This document shows, piece after piece, positions 45,552 to 53,456 of a stretch of 64,000 nt of DNA. Positions within the stretch are counted from its first letter, which is position 1; every line of letters starts with the position of its first letter. The position numbers and the translations under genes are program-made. The stretch spans positions 1,860,001 through 1,924,000 of the forward strand of contig CP064976.1 of assembly GCA_016699445.1 (NCBI GenBank), read 5' to 3'. Source of the DNA: Deltaproteobacteria bacterium (GTDB taxonomy: Bacteria; UBA10199; JACPAL01; GCA-016699445). Below the pieces are notes generated by a model. The model was not told the origin of the DNA, did no database searches, and saw nothing but the letters and a program-made list of their open reading frames with translations.

Positions 45552-47179
45552 ATGATTCTTTCGCTTCTTTCAGGTTTGATTTCTGCATTCAGTTTGCCCA
45601 CTTCGTTTGGAAAACTATGGCCTGATCTTGGGTTTTTATCCTGGTTTTCGTTGGTTCCGCTTTACCTTTCTATTCGAAAAAAAAGAGCTCAAGGTAGTTT
45701 TTTAAAAGGGTTTGTGTTTGGTGTTTTTTATTTTGGAACGTCACTTTACTGGATCACGATTGCTCTTTTCCGATATGGAGATGTGCCGTTTTTGGGGAGT
45801 GTAGGCGCTTTGATGGTCTTGTCTTGTGTTCTGTCGATTTTTACGGGTTTGATCACATATTTTTCTGTGTGGGTGCATCGTCGCGGTGGGCCTATTTTTT
45901 GGGCTTTTCCATTGAGTTGGGTGAGTTTTGAATTTTTGCGAAACTATTTTCCTTTTCAAGGATTTCCTTGGGCCAATCTGGCTTATAGTCAAAGATCTTT
46001 TGGCGAGTTGATTCAGTCGCTCGATATTTTTGGGGTTTATGGAATTATTTTTATTATCGTCCTGATTAATGCCTCTTTGGGTGAGGTGATTTATTTTTTT
46101 ATTCGAGAATGGATGGATAATGAAGAGGTTGTTGGCCACAAAAAATGGGGTTCTCCCTGGGTGGCAGTTGTTATTTCCATTTTGATGATGGTGATATTGT
46201 GTTTTTATGGAAATTTTCGTCAAAAAGAAGTGCGTGAACTCATTTCGAAAAATTCTTTTTTGCGCGTCGGTCTTGTGCAGGGCAATGTTTCCCAAGATGA
46301 AAAGTGGTTAGAAGATAATGTTGATTCGATTATTCAAAGACACATTTTTTTATCGGAAGAGGTGCAGAAGGAAAGTCCTCAATTAATCATCTGGCCCGAG
46401 TCGTCATTTCCAACGGTTATTCCACCGGAGAAAACAGAAATTGAACTTTTGAAAAATATCCAAGCTCCTTTGCTGATGGGAATGCTGACTTATGATGGTG
46501 TCATGCCGGATGACTGGCCGCCACCATCACCACAATCTTATGAAGGGGAGTCGTTTCAGATGCATAATGGGGCGGCGTTGATTGGAGCGGGAGGTCATGT
46601 TCAGGCTTGGTATTTTAAAAAACATTTAGTGCCGATGGGAGAGTATATTCCTTTTAAAAAGCTGTTTTTCTTTATGGATAAAATTGTGCCTGCTGCGAGT
46701 GATTTTGTGCCTGGAAAAGATTTTCATTTGTTAACTATCGAAAATCATTCGTTTGGTGTGACGATTTGTTATGAAGATCTTTTCCGGAAATCAGTCGTAC
46801 ATTCACAAAAAATGGAGCTGATTTTTTGGTTAATCTCACCAATGATGCTTGGTACGATCAATCATCGGCTCTCTATCAACATTTTGATTTTTCAAGATTT
46901 CGAGCGATTGAAAATCGCCGATCGATGGTACGAGTGACCAATACCGGCATTTCAGGCGTCTTTAGTCCAACAGGTGACGTTATTGATTCTCTCACACCGT
47001 TTCATGAAGAGACAAAAGTGATTGCCGTTCCGCTGGTAAAAATAGAAACTTTTTATCAAAAATACGGAGACCTCTTTGCTTGGGCTTGTGTTACATTTTT
47101 AGTTTTGTTACTTGGAATTTCTTTTTTACATAAGGATGAAACATGCAGAACGATGTCAAAAGAAAGCTTGAAGATTTAA
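45552..47179 (+). CDS. lnt: Apolipoprotein N-acyltransferase, frameshifted as read
   Basis: A protein of about 543 residues that adds the third acyl chain to lipoproteins. The N-terminal part has about seven hydrophobic helices (GFPWANLAY and others), followed by a nitrilase-fold domain with the catalytic triad visible as Glu in WPESSFP, Lys in YFKKHLVPMGEY and Cys in TICYEDLF. The frame breaks at a T6 run (46822-46827); one more base gives LIFLVNLTNDAWY and joins the C-terminal VNLTNDAWYDQSSAL segment. It overlaps prfB by 37 bp. It supplies triacylated lipoproteins to LolCDE, encoded 6 kb downstream. Confidence 0.93.
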
Positions 47180-48240
47180 AGAGAAATCAGCCCCTCTGCG
47201 GAGGAGGCTTTGACTTAGAGTCTAAAAAACTCCGACTCGACGAACTAGAACATCTCACCGCCTCTGATACTTTTTGGAATGATCCTCAAAAAGCCGCTGT
47301 GTCTCTTAAAGAACTTGATCAGCTAAAGGCTGATTTTGCGATTGATAAGAAGATGAGTGAAGGCTTGTCTGAAGTGGAATCTATTTTCGAACTACTGGAA
47401 GCTGGCGATGATGCCGAGCTTGAGGCGGAAGCTCAGGTGAAACTGCAAGATTTGGAGAAAACTATTAGCGATTTGGAATTTCGCCAAATTCTTTCCGGAC
47501 CCAATGATAATTCGAATGCGATTTTTTCGATCAATGCAGGTGCGGGGGGAACGGAATCCTGTGATTGGGCCGAAATGCTTTTACGCATGTATCGTATGTG
47601 GGCAGATAAACATGGGTATAAAAATGAGATTATCGATTTTACCCCAGGAGATCAGGCGGGGTTTCGATCGGTGACGATGATTGTCGAAGGGCCTTATGCG
47701 TTTGGATATTTGAAGGCTGAGATTGGTGTGCATCGGTTGGTACGTATTTCTCCGTTTGATGCTAATAAGAGACGGCATACGTCGTTTGCATCGGTGTTTG
47801 TGCTTCCAGATATTGAGCAAGAAATTGATATTCAGGTGAATCCTGCGGATTTGCGTATTGATACTTTTAGATCTGGTGGTGCGGGTGGGCAAAAGGTTAA
47901 TAAGACGGATTCTGCCGTACGATTGACTCACTTGCCGACGGGAATTGTTGTGGCTTGTCAAAATGAACGCTCTCAGCATCGCAATCGGGATATCGCGATG
48001 AAAATCCTCAAAGCGCGTCTTTATGACCTCGAGATGGAAAAGAAGAATAAGGAAAAAGAAGCCATTGAAGATAGTAAGAAAGAAATTAAATGGGGTTCTC
48101 AGATTCGTTCATATGTTTTGCAGCCCTATCGACTGATTAAGGATCATCGTACGGATTTTGAAGTGGGAGATCCTGATCGAGTTTTGAATGGGGATCTTGA
48201 TGGTTTTATAAAGGCTTATCTCTTAAGCTTGGCTTCGTAG
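47143..48240 (+). CDS. prfB: Peptide chain release factor 2
   Basis: A 365-residue RF2 that ends translation at UGA and UAA. The codon-recognition tripeptide SPF is in HRLVRISPFDANKRR, and the catalytic GGQ in RSGGAGGQKVNKT. As read, the gene is one uninterrupted frame from ATG 47143, yet the frameshift signal that normally interrupts bacterial prfB is present at 47200-47214 (listed separately). The start codon is inside the end of lnt. The gene ends the conserved block that begins with phoH. Confidence 0.96.
   Translation: MQNDVKRKLEDLKRNQPLCGGGFDLESKKLRLDELEHLTASDTFWNDPQKAAVSLKELDQLKADFAIDKKMSEGLSEVESIFELLEAGDDAELEAEAQVKLQDLEKTISDLEFRQILSGPNDNSNAIFSINAGAGGTESCDWAEMLLRMYRMWADKHGYKNEIIDFTPGDQAGFRSVTMIVEGPYAFGYLKAEIGVHRLVRISPFDANKRRHTSFASVFVLPDIEQEIDIQVNPADLRIDTFRSGGAGGQKVNKTDSAVRLTHLPTGIVVACQNERSQHRNRDIAMKILKARLYDLEMEKKNKEKEAIEDSKKEIKWGSQIRSYVLQPYRLIKDHRTDFEVGDPDRVLNGDLDGFIKAYLLSLAS
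47200..47214 (+). promoter_or_regulatory. RF2 programmed-frameshift-like element
   Basis: GGAGG (47200-47204), three bases, then CTTTGAC (47208-47214) reproduces the spacing and slippery site of the autoregulatory +1 frameshift of bacterial prfB (Shine-Dalgarno-like site, CUU UGA C). In the sequence as given, the upstream frame is already the post-shift frame, so no shift is needed. Confidence 0.55.
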
Positions 48241-48282
48241 TGATGTTCTCAAAATGAGGAAAAGATTCCCCTTTCTCTGTAG

Positions 48283-48291
48283 TTATCCACA
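48283..48291 (+). other. Single consensus DnaA box
   Basis: TTATCCACA is the consensus DnaA-binding nonamer, next to an AT-rich stretch with TATAAT at 48314-48319. No other boxes or dnaA/dnaN genes are nearby, so it is probably a chance or regulatory site rather than an origin. Confidence 0.3.
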
Positions 48292-48334
48292 ATTTCAAAA
48301 ACTATAAATAATATATAATTCAAATAGTTAAGTC

Positions 48335-48347
48335 GGTGCCTGGCACC
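48335..48347. repeat. Short palindromic repeat in the prfB-lipoprotein gap
   Basis: GGTGCC and GGCACC pair around one T. It resembles a short palindrome found as a dispersed repeat in several bacterial genomes; no second copy is seen in this window. It lies in the leader region of the lipoprotein gene. Confidence 0.45.
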
Positions 48348-48399
48348 AGTGTTATTTGGCATATGTATTGCTTTGGATAAGGATCCTAGGGACAAAACT

Positions 48400-51327
48400 A
48401 TGAAAAAATTATCATTTTATGCACTCCTTCTTACCCTTCACCTGACCCTCTTAGTGGGTTGTTCTGGAAGTGGGGCGCCTACCGGAGGCCAGCAAACGAA
48501 TCTCACACCACCAGCGGGCTTAACGTGTACACCTTCTTCAGGAGCGAGAGGGGATAGAGTGACATGTCAAGGGCTGACGCAAACAGAAGGTTGCAATATA
48601 TTATTTGATACACAGTTGGTCCCACGTTCGGTCATTACGTTTGCAGCTTCTGGTTCGAGTACAACATTGGGTGCGTCTTCAGTGGGTGGAAATAATTTTA
48701 CCTTTCCCATTCCTCCCGCAGCGAATGGTCTTTATCATGTAAAAAAAGTTTGTGGCGATCAGATGACGACTTTGGCTCAAGTGTCGGTTGTCAATCGTGG
48801 GACTACTTCAGGTAGTGGTGGTAGCAGTGTTCCTCCATCTCAATATGCGGAATGTTCTGCTGGAAGCGATCAATGTGGCGTGAATCAAGTGTGTCGCGAA
48901 AATCACTGTGTTCCCTCGTGTAATACTGCTTATGATTGCGGCAGTGGTCAAATCTGCCAAAATTTTCAGTGTGTGGATAACACTCATATTGAGTGTGGTG
49001 ACGCTGCCCATCCTGCAGCTTGTAGTAACGGGCTTGTTTGTTATCATGGACAGTGTAATCCCTGTCTGACTTCAGATCCGAGCCAATGTTCTCGGGACCA
49101 ACCTGTGGCTTATCGGGGGAATATTTGTCGGACAACCTCTTCAACATCATCTCCTATTTTAGGATTGTGCGGTTCTTGTGATAACACTTCACAATGTGGA
49201 GCAGGGCTTGCGTGTGTCTCAGGAAGATGCGGTGCTTGTACTACTAATTCCCAGTGCAATGCAGGAAACTACTGCAGTGCTGGTACTTGTAGAGACTCAG
49301 GTGTTAATAATGCACGTGTTAATTTTTCTGTGACCCAAGCTCCAAGGTCGACAAGCCTTTTAAGGCTTTCTTGGACTATTGAAGGTATTCAAACAGCTTC
49401 TATTCAAGATGCCTATGTCTATGGCCCTTTTGGAGTGAGTGATTGTTCAAATGTATTAAAAACATCTGAAAATGCAGACTACATCAGTAGTGAATTGCCA
49501 CTGGCAAATGGGACGCCTTGTGTAAGTACTACAGACTCAAATGGCCGTACGACATGTGTCTCCGATACAGTTGCTCATGTGTTGTCAATTTCTTCTCTGG
49601 ATCCAGTAACAAGTCGTGACACACCGCCTGCAGCAGATTCCTCGCTTGCACATCCTACAGAGCCAGCAGGGATATTGCCTGGTCCAAGTCCAAGTATGAC
49701 ATGCCGTATTCCTTTAAGAGGTCAGCTTCAAAGCACTGTCTATACAAGAATGAAAGTGAGCCCTTCTGTTTTTCGTCTAGTTATTAAAACGCTGGATGGT
49801 CAGATTTTTATAGGGGAGAGTCGCTATACAGCTGATGGTGCTGATTTACATGTGGAAGATGTCAATATAGATTATACTAGACCTCAGTTTACAATTCGGG
49901 GTTCGTATACAAGATCTAGTGATGGAATACCTAGTTTTGATGGATGTCTTGGCGGAACGTACTCAGATAATTCAGATACAGCAGGTGTGGGAACGGTCAT
50001 TTTCACTAAAACTTGTTTGTTTCCTACTAATGGCGATCTGCCAATAGTTTCTATTAATGTTCCTACAGCCATACCAGGTGTTATTTCTTCGGAAAAACAA
50101 ATCGGATTTGATTGTTATTATGACTCTGAAGATACATTTTTTAACTTTCAAAATGTGTATGCATCAGGGGCAATATGTGCCAATCATGATCAAATTAGTT
50201 CTTTAGCTGGACAAACCTTACATCTCTGTCCTGACGGGAGTCTTCAGTTAACAACGCATATTCGGAGAGCTTGTAATATTAACGTGAACGGTGAGCCTCT
50301 CTTTGAGACTCCAAAAAATAATCCATGGTTTGTCAAATTTCTAGTATCTCAGTATTCAGCTGCAGGAGGTTGTTCCGAAACAACTGGCTTGATCAATGTA
50401 GATGGTAGTGTTCGGTCTGGTCTTCAAGTATTACCTTCTTCTGGTGAAATACAATTTGATAATCGTCAGACAAGGAATCTTAGTTGTAATTCTTACCAGA
50501 TGGCTATTACAGATGGGCCATCCTTTGACATTGAAACACCATTCTTTACGGGAGATGCCTTAATTCAAGTGGTCAAAAATTTTAATGCTACAAATTGGTC
50601 TTATGATTACGTTTTATCTGATACTTATTGGGATGGAGGTACTGATTTACAGTATTGCGCTAGACCAGGAGGTCTTCTTGGTGAGTCTGGTGTATGGCTC
50701 TATCTTCGTGATCATGACCGCATTGAAAGACATTTAGATGTTCCTTTTGGAAATACTCCAGATGGTTTATATTGTAGTTTTGGTGGAGGAAATTACCATA
50801 GTAGCGACGATGGTGTAACTGGCTGTTCCAAGTATAATGGTCATTTAGTGGCTGATATTCAAACTAGAGGGGTTACCTCCTTTGATGTTAGTTGTTGTGC
50901 ATATGGTGAATGGTCTCATGGTGGAGTGGAAAGGGATCCTCCTCTAGATGGAATTCAGGGACACTATGGGGAACAGGCAGGTTCTGTATGTGCTCCGGGT
51001 GGCAGATTGTTTCGATGGAGTTATAACTCTGTACCACCTATTAGTCCTTCAGGTGGAGCTGTATCAAATCCCTTTGATCATGTTATCTATGGAGAGGTTG
51101 TTCGATGTGGAATTATGGCTCCAGGTATTTTAGCTGGCCCTGGAACACGCACTAGTGTTGCCTTTGACTTTACAAGACCTATGAATGGTCGCTGTGATTA
51201 TCCGGATAGAGATCACGTGGATCCTGATGACTCAGATCAAAGTGATTGGCCTCTACTATGGCATGGTTACCCCGTATTGCCTTTAGGGACGACCTACCCT
51301 TTAGGTATATATACTGCACCTCGATAG
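48400..51327 (+). CDS. Large Cys-rich surface-type lipoprotein of unknown function
   Basis: A 976-residue secreted protein. The signal sequence ends in a lipobox LLVGCSG (ATG 48400 with AGGGAC upstream; the longer open frame is unlikely). The mature chain begins with Gly/Thr-rich linker and an IPT/TIG-like beta domain with paired Cys, followed by about five Cys-rich repeats of the form C(x5-7)C(x3)QxC(x4-6)CxxxC (QCGVNQVCRENHCVPSC and similar), akin to dickkopf/EGF-like modules, then about 600 residues of beta-rich unknown sequence with scattered Cys pairs. Such lipoproteins are common in Myxococcota and related predators, which suggests surface display. No substrate can be inferred. Confidence 0.8.
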   Translation: MKKLSFYALLLTLHLTLLVGCSGSGAPTGGQQTNLTPPAGLTCTPSSGARGDRVTCQGLTQTEGCNILFDTQLVPRSVITFAASGSSTTLGASSVGGNNFTFPIPPAANGLYHVKKVCGDQMTTLAQVSVVNRGTTSGSGGSSVPPSQYAECSAGSDQCGVNQVCRENHCVPSCNTAYDCGSGQICQNFQCVDNTHIECGDAAHPAACSNGLVCYHGQCNPCLTSDPSQCSRDQPVAYRGNICRTTSSTSSPILGLCGSCDNTSQCGAGLACVSGRCGACTTNSQCNAGNYCSAGTCRDSGVNNARVNFSVTQAPRSTSLLRLSWTIEGIQTASIQDAYVYGPFGVSDCSNVLKTSENADYISSELPLANGTPCVSTTDSNGRTTCVSDTVAHVLSISSLDPVTSRDTPPAADSSLAHPTEPAGILPGPSPSMTCRIPLRGQLQSTVYTRMKVSPSVFRLVIKTLDGQIFIGESRYTADGADLHVEDVNIDYTRPQFTIRGSYTRSSDGIPSFDGCLGGTYSDNSDTAGVGTVIFTKTCLFPTNGDLPIVSINVPTAIPGVISSEKQIGFDCYYDSEDTFFNFQNVYASGAICANHDQISSLAGQTLHLCPDGSLQLTTHIRRACNINVNGEPLFETPKNNPWFVKFLVSQYSAAGGCSETTGLINVDGSVRSGLQVLPSSGEIQFDNRQTRNLSCNSYQMAITDGPSFDIETPFFTGDALIQVVKNFNATNWSYDYVLSDTYWDGGTDLQYCARPGGLLGESGVWLYLRDHDRIERHLDVPFGNTPDGLYCSFGGGNYHSSDDGVTGCSKYNGHLVADIQTRGVTSFDVSCCAYGEWSHGGVERDPPLDGIQGHYGEQAGSVCAPGGRLFRWSYNSVPPISPSGGAVSNPFDHVIYGEVVRCGIMAPGILAGPGTRTSVAFDFTRPMNGRCDYPDRDHVDPDDSDQSDWPLLWHGYPVLPLGTTYPLGIYTAPR

Positions 51328-51350
51328 ATCTTAAGAAGAGATATTTCTTT

Positions 51351-51382
51351 AAAAAAGCCGGAGGCTTCCCTCCGGCTTTTTT
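51351..51382. terminator. Strong intrinsic terminator after the lipoprotein gene
   Basis: GCCGGAGG (51357-51364) and CCTCCGGC (51369-51376) pair around CTTC, with A6 before and T6 after, so it works in either direction. It closes the lipoprotein transcript 24 bases past its stop. Confidence 0.9.
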
Positions 51383-51452
51383 GTTTTCTGCCGACGACGC
51401 CTGACTTGAATATTGACTTGCAGCTTCATCTTGGACAAAACCACCCCCTTCT

Positions 51453-52850
51453 ATGGAACCAACTACAACATCTAGCGAATACGAAAATCGGTTGAAACGT
51501 TTGGAAGAGCTCAAAGCTCAAGGGATCAATCCTTATCCAAATGGATTTCAAGTTACGCACACAACACACGAGATTAGTGAAAATTATGAAAAGCTTTCGG
51601 GTGAAGAGCTCGAAAAAATCGAAACGACTTTTAGTCTAGCGGGTCGTATCATGATGGTACGAGCTTTTGGAAAAGCTGCGTTTATTCGCATCAAAGATCG
51701 TAAAGGGTATTTGCAGCTTTTTATCGATCAAAAAGGTGTCGATGCTGAAACGTTTGCTCTCTACAAAAATCTCGATATCGGAGATTTTATTTTTGTTTCT
51801 GGAAAATTATTTCGCACCAAGACCAACGAGCTGACCTTGCGCATTGAAACTCTCAAGTTTGCTGGAAAAGCTTTACGACCCTTACCTGAAAAATGGCATG
51901 GGCTTCATGATGTCGAAATTCGTTACCGTCAGCGGTATCTGGATTTGGTCGCCAATGATGATGTGCAAAATGTTTTTCGTAAGCGTGCCAAAATCGTCCA
52001 GCAGATCCGAGAGTTTTTTATCGATCGGGATTATATCGAGGTGGAGACTCCTATGATGCATCCTTTGGCAGGAGGGGCTGCGGCCAAGCCTTTTGTCACG
52101 CATCATAATACTCTCAATATGGAACTGTATTTGCGCATTGCCCCTGAGCTTTATTTAAAACGCTTGGTTGTGGGTGGCTTCGAGCGCGTTTTTGAAATCA
52201 ATCGTAATTTTCGTAATGAAGGCATTTCGACTCAACACAATCCAGAATTTACGATGATTGAGTTTTACCAATCGTATGCGACGTTTGAGGATTTGATCAC
52301 GTTGACCGAAACTCTTTTTTCACAATTAGCTCAAAAAGTGTGTGGAAGTGATGTGGTTCCGTACCAAGGAAAGGAACTTTCTTTTAAAGCTCCTTTTGCG
52401 CGCATGACTCATGAAGAAATGATGAGAGTAGGAGAGAAGAATATTATTCAGCCTACTTTTGTGACGGATTTCCCTCTGAAAGATTCTCCTCTGGCTCGAA
52501 AGAATGAAAAGAATGGTGAGATCTGTGATCGGTTTGAGCTTTATGTAGCCGGCATGGAAGTGGCCAATGCATTTTCAGAGCTGAATGATCCCATAGATCA
52601 AAAAGAACGTTTTCTGGCTCAAGTGGAAGCCAAGAAAAAAGGTGATGATGAAGCCATGCCTTTTGATGAGGATTATATTCGTGCTTTGGAGCATGGGCTT
52701 CCTCCGACCGCTGGAGAAGGGATTGGGATTGATCGTCTTGTCATGCTTTTGACAGATCAACCTTCCATTCGTGACGTCATCTTGTTCCCTCTGATGAGGC
52801 CTGAACACAAGACAGAAAATAAACCAGAAGATAAGATGCCTCAAAGCTAA
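51453..52850 (+). CDS. lysS: Lysyl-tRNA synthetase (class II), shortened insert
   Basis: A 465-residue LysRS. The N-terminal OB-fold anticodon domain (SLAGRIMMVRAFGKAAFIRI), motif 1 region TPMMHPLAGGAAAKPFVTHH, motif 2 FERVFEINRNFRNEGISTQH and motif 3 GEGIGIDRLVMLL are all present. Relatives have about 50 residues between the helix after PFARMTHEE and the QPTFVTDFP segment; here only about ten (MMRVGEKNII) link them, an in-frame deletion that would shorten the insertion domain. The stop codon is followed at once by the first copy of the 18-bp direct repeat; ancestrally lysS ended on lolC (TAATG). Confidence 0.93.
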   Translation: MEPTTTSSEYENRLKRLEELKAQGINPYPNGFQVTHTTHEISENYEKLSGEELEKIETTFSLAGRIMMVRAFGKAAFIRIKDRKGYLQLFIDQKGVDAETFALYKNLDIGDFIFVSGKLFRTKTNELTLRIETLKFAGKALRPLPEKWHGLHDVEIRYRQRYLDLVANDDVQNVFRKRAKIVQQIREFFIDRDYIEVETPMMHPLAGGAAAKPFVTHHNTLNMELYLRIAPELYLKRLVVGGFERVFEINRNFRNEGISTQHNPEFTMIEFYQSYATFEDLITLTETLFSQLAQKVCGSDVVPYQGKELSFKAPFARMTHEEMMRVGEKNIIQPTFVTDFPLKDSPLARKNEKNGEICDRFELYVAGMEVANAFSELNDPIDQKERFLAQVEAKKKGDDEAMPFDEDYIRALEHGLPPTAGEGIGIDRLVMLLTDQPSIRDVILFPLMRPEHKTENKPEDKMPQS

Positions 52851-52862
52851 TGTCCTTTGAAA
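52845..52862 (+). repeat. Direct repeat, left copy
   Basis: AGCTAATGTCCTTTGAAA contains the last lysS codon, the stop and then what reads as ATGTCCTTTGAA, the opening of lolC. It is identical to the right copy 594 bp away and, with one mismatch, the match extends three bases further left. Confidence 0.85.
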
Positions 52863-52897
52863 AAATATTCTTAAAGAAATTTTTGATGAAGCAAAAA

Positions 52898-52916
52898 TTG
52901 CGGTCAGGGACCGCAA
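52898..52916. repeat. Short perfect hairpin repeat
   Basis: TTGCGGTC and GACCGCAA pair perfectly (8 bp) around AGG. It lies inside the inserted block, 46 bp before the left REP-like hairpin. On the minus strand it is followed by a T run, so it could act as a terminator in that direction. Confidence 0.65.
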
Positions 52917-52963
52917 AATGTTTGAGCTATATACCTGTAAATAAATATCTAGACATAGGATTT

Positions 52964-52998
52964 GTCATTGCGAGTCGCGTAAGCGACGTGGCAATCTC
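52964..52998 (+). repeat. REP-like imperfect hairpin, left copy
   Basis: Begins GTCATTGCGAG and ends GCAATCTC. It folds with an outer ATTGC/GCAAT pair and an inner GTCGC/GCGAC stem closed by a GTAA tetraloop. Elements of this GTCATTGCGAG...GCAATCTC style are widely dispersed in bacterial genomes. Confidence 0.75.
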
Positions 52999-53007
52999 CT
53001 GAATTCT

Positions 53008-53284
53008 ATGAATAAGGGTTACTCAGTTTATATCATGAGCAATCAAAATAATACGGTTCTCTATACAGGTGTAACCAACAATCTTGAGCGTCGCATTGGA
53101 GAACATAAAAATGGAGTGGGAGGATATTTTACATCAAAATATCAGGTTACCAAACTGGTTTACTATGAAACAACCAATCGGGTTGAAGAAGCTCTCGCCC
53201 GAGAGAAACAAATTAAAAAGGTTCTCGGAAAAGAAGATTGGCCTCATTGAATCTTCAAATCCAAAGTGGAAAGATTTGAGCTAA
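53008..53284 (+). CDS. GIY-YIG nuclease domain protein, frameshifted as read
   Basis: A small single-domain GIY-YIG protein of about 92 residues. YSVYIMSNQNNTVLYTGVTN carries the GIY and YIG-equivalent positions, NLERRIGEHK the catalytic Arg, and VEEALAREKQIKK the Glu. The expected C-terminus GLIESSNPKWKDLS is readable one base off, so one base is missing near the A5 run at 53215-53219. Related proteins cut DNA as single-domain nucleases or homing-type enzymes. It begins 9 bp after one REP-like hairpin and ends 12 bp before the inverted second one. It is the only gene in the inserted block. Confidence 0.85.
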
Positions 53285-53296
53285 TGATTATCATAA

Positions 53297-53322
53297 GATC
53301 GCCACGCTTCGCTCGCGATGAC
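53297..53322 (-). repeat. REP-like imperfect hairpin, right copy (inverted)
   Basis: On the minus strand it begins GTCATCGCGAGCGAAGCG and continues TGGCGATC, the same design as the left copy in opposite orientation. The outer pair is ATCGC/GCGAT where the left copy has ATTGC/GCAAT, a compensatory change that keeps pairing, so the structure is under selection or comes from a structured family. Confidence 0.7.
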
Positions 53323-53438
53323 AACACAAAGCATGTTTGTTTAATTATGTGCAGTTATATTAATTCAAAACTTATGGAGCTGCCTAAAAAAAAGAAATGC
53401 AGCAGTTTTTAGAAAAAGAAATGTTGAGATTAAAACAG

Positions 53439-53456
53439 AGCTAATGTCCTTTGAAA
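53439..53456 (+). repeat. Direct repeat, right copy (contains lolC start)
   Basis: AGCTAATGTCCTTTGAAA, identical to the left copy at 52845-52862. The ATG of lolC is within it at 53444. The AGCTAA just before it is a relic of the lysS end (Ser codon and stop). Confidence 0.85.

Larger units (their letters stand above)
52863..53438. mobile_element. Insertion with GIY-YIG nuclease gene and REP-like hairpins, flanked by an 18-bp direct repeat
   Basis: A block of 576 bp between two copies of the lysS/lolC junction. It holds a 19-bp hairpin, a REP-like hairpin, a small GIY-YIG nuclease gene and a second REP-like hairpin in inverted orientation. The duplicated junction shows that the block was inserted where lysS and lolC once overlapped by TAATG. 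There are no recognisable terminal inverted repeats at its edges and no transposase gene. It may be a mobile unit that uses its nuclease or a trans-acting enzyme. The 18-bp duplication is longer than for most insertion sequences. Confidence 0.6.

Noticed and set aside
46128..46200. Antisense gene opposite lnt (minus-strand frame 45741-46295)
   Set aside because: Shadow of conserved Lnt membrane sequence; codon pattern does not fit a protein.
48283..48320. Chromosome replication origin
   Set aside because: A single DnaA box and AT-rich DNA are not enough; no further boxes and no dnaA, dnaN, gidA or parAB genes nearby.
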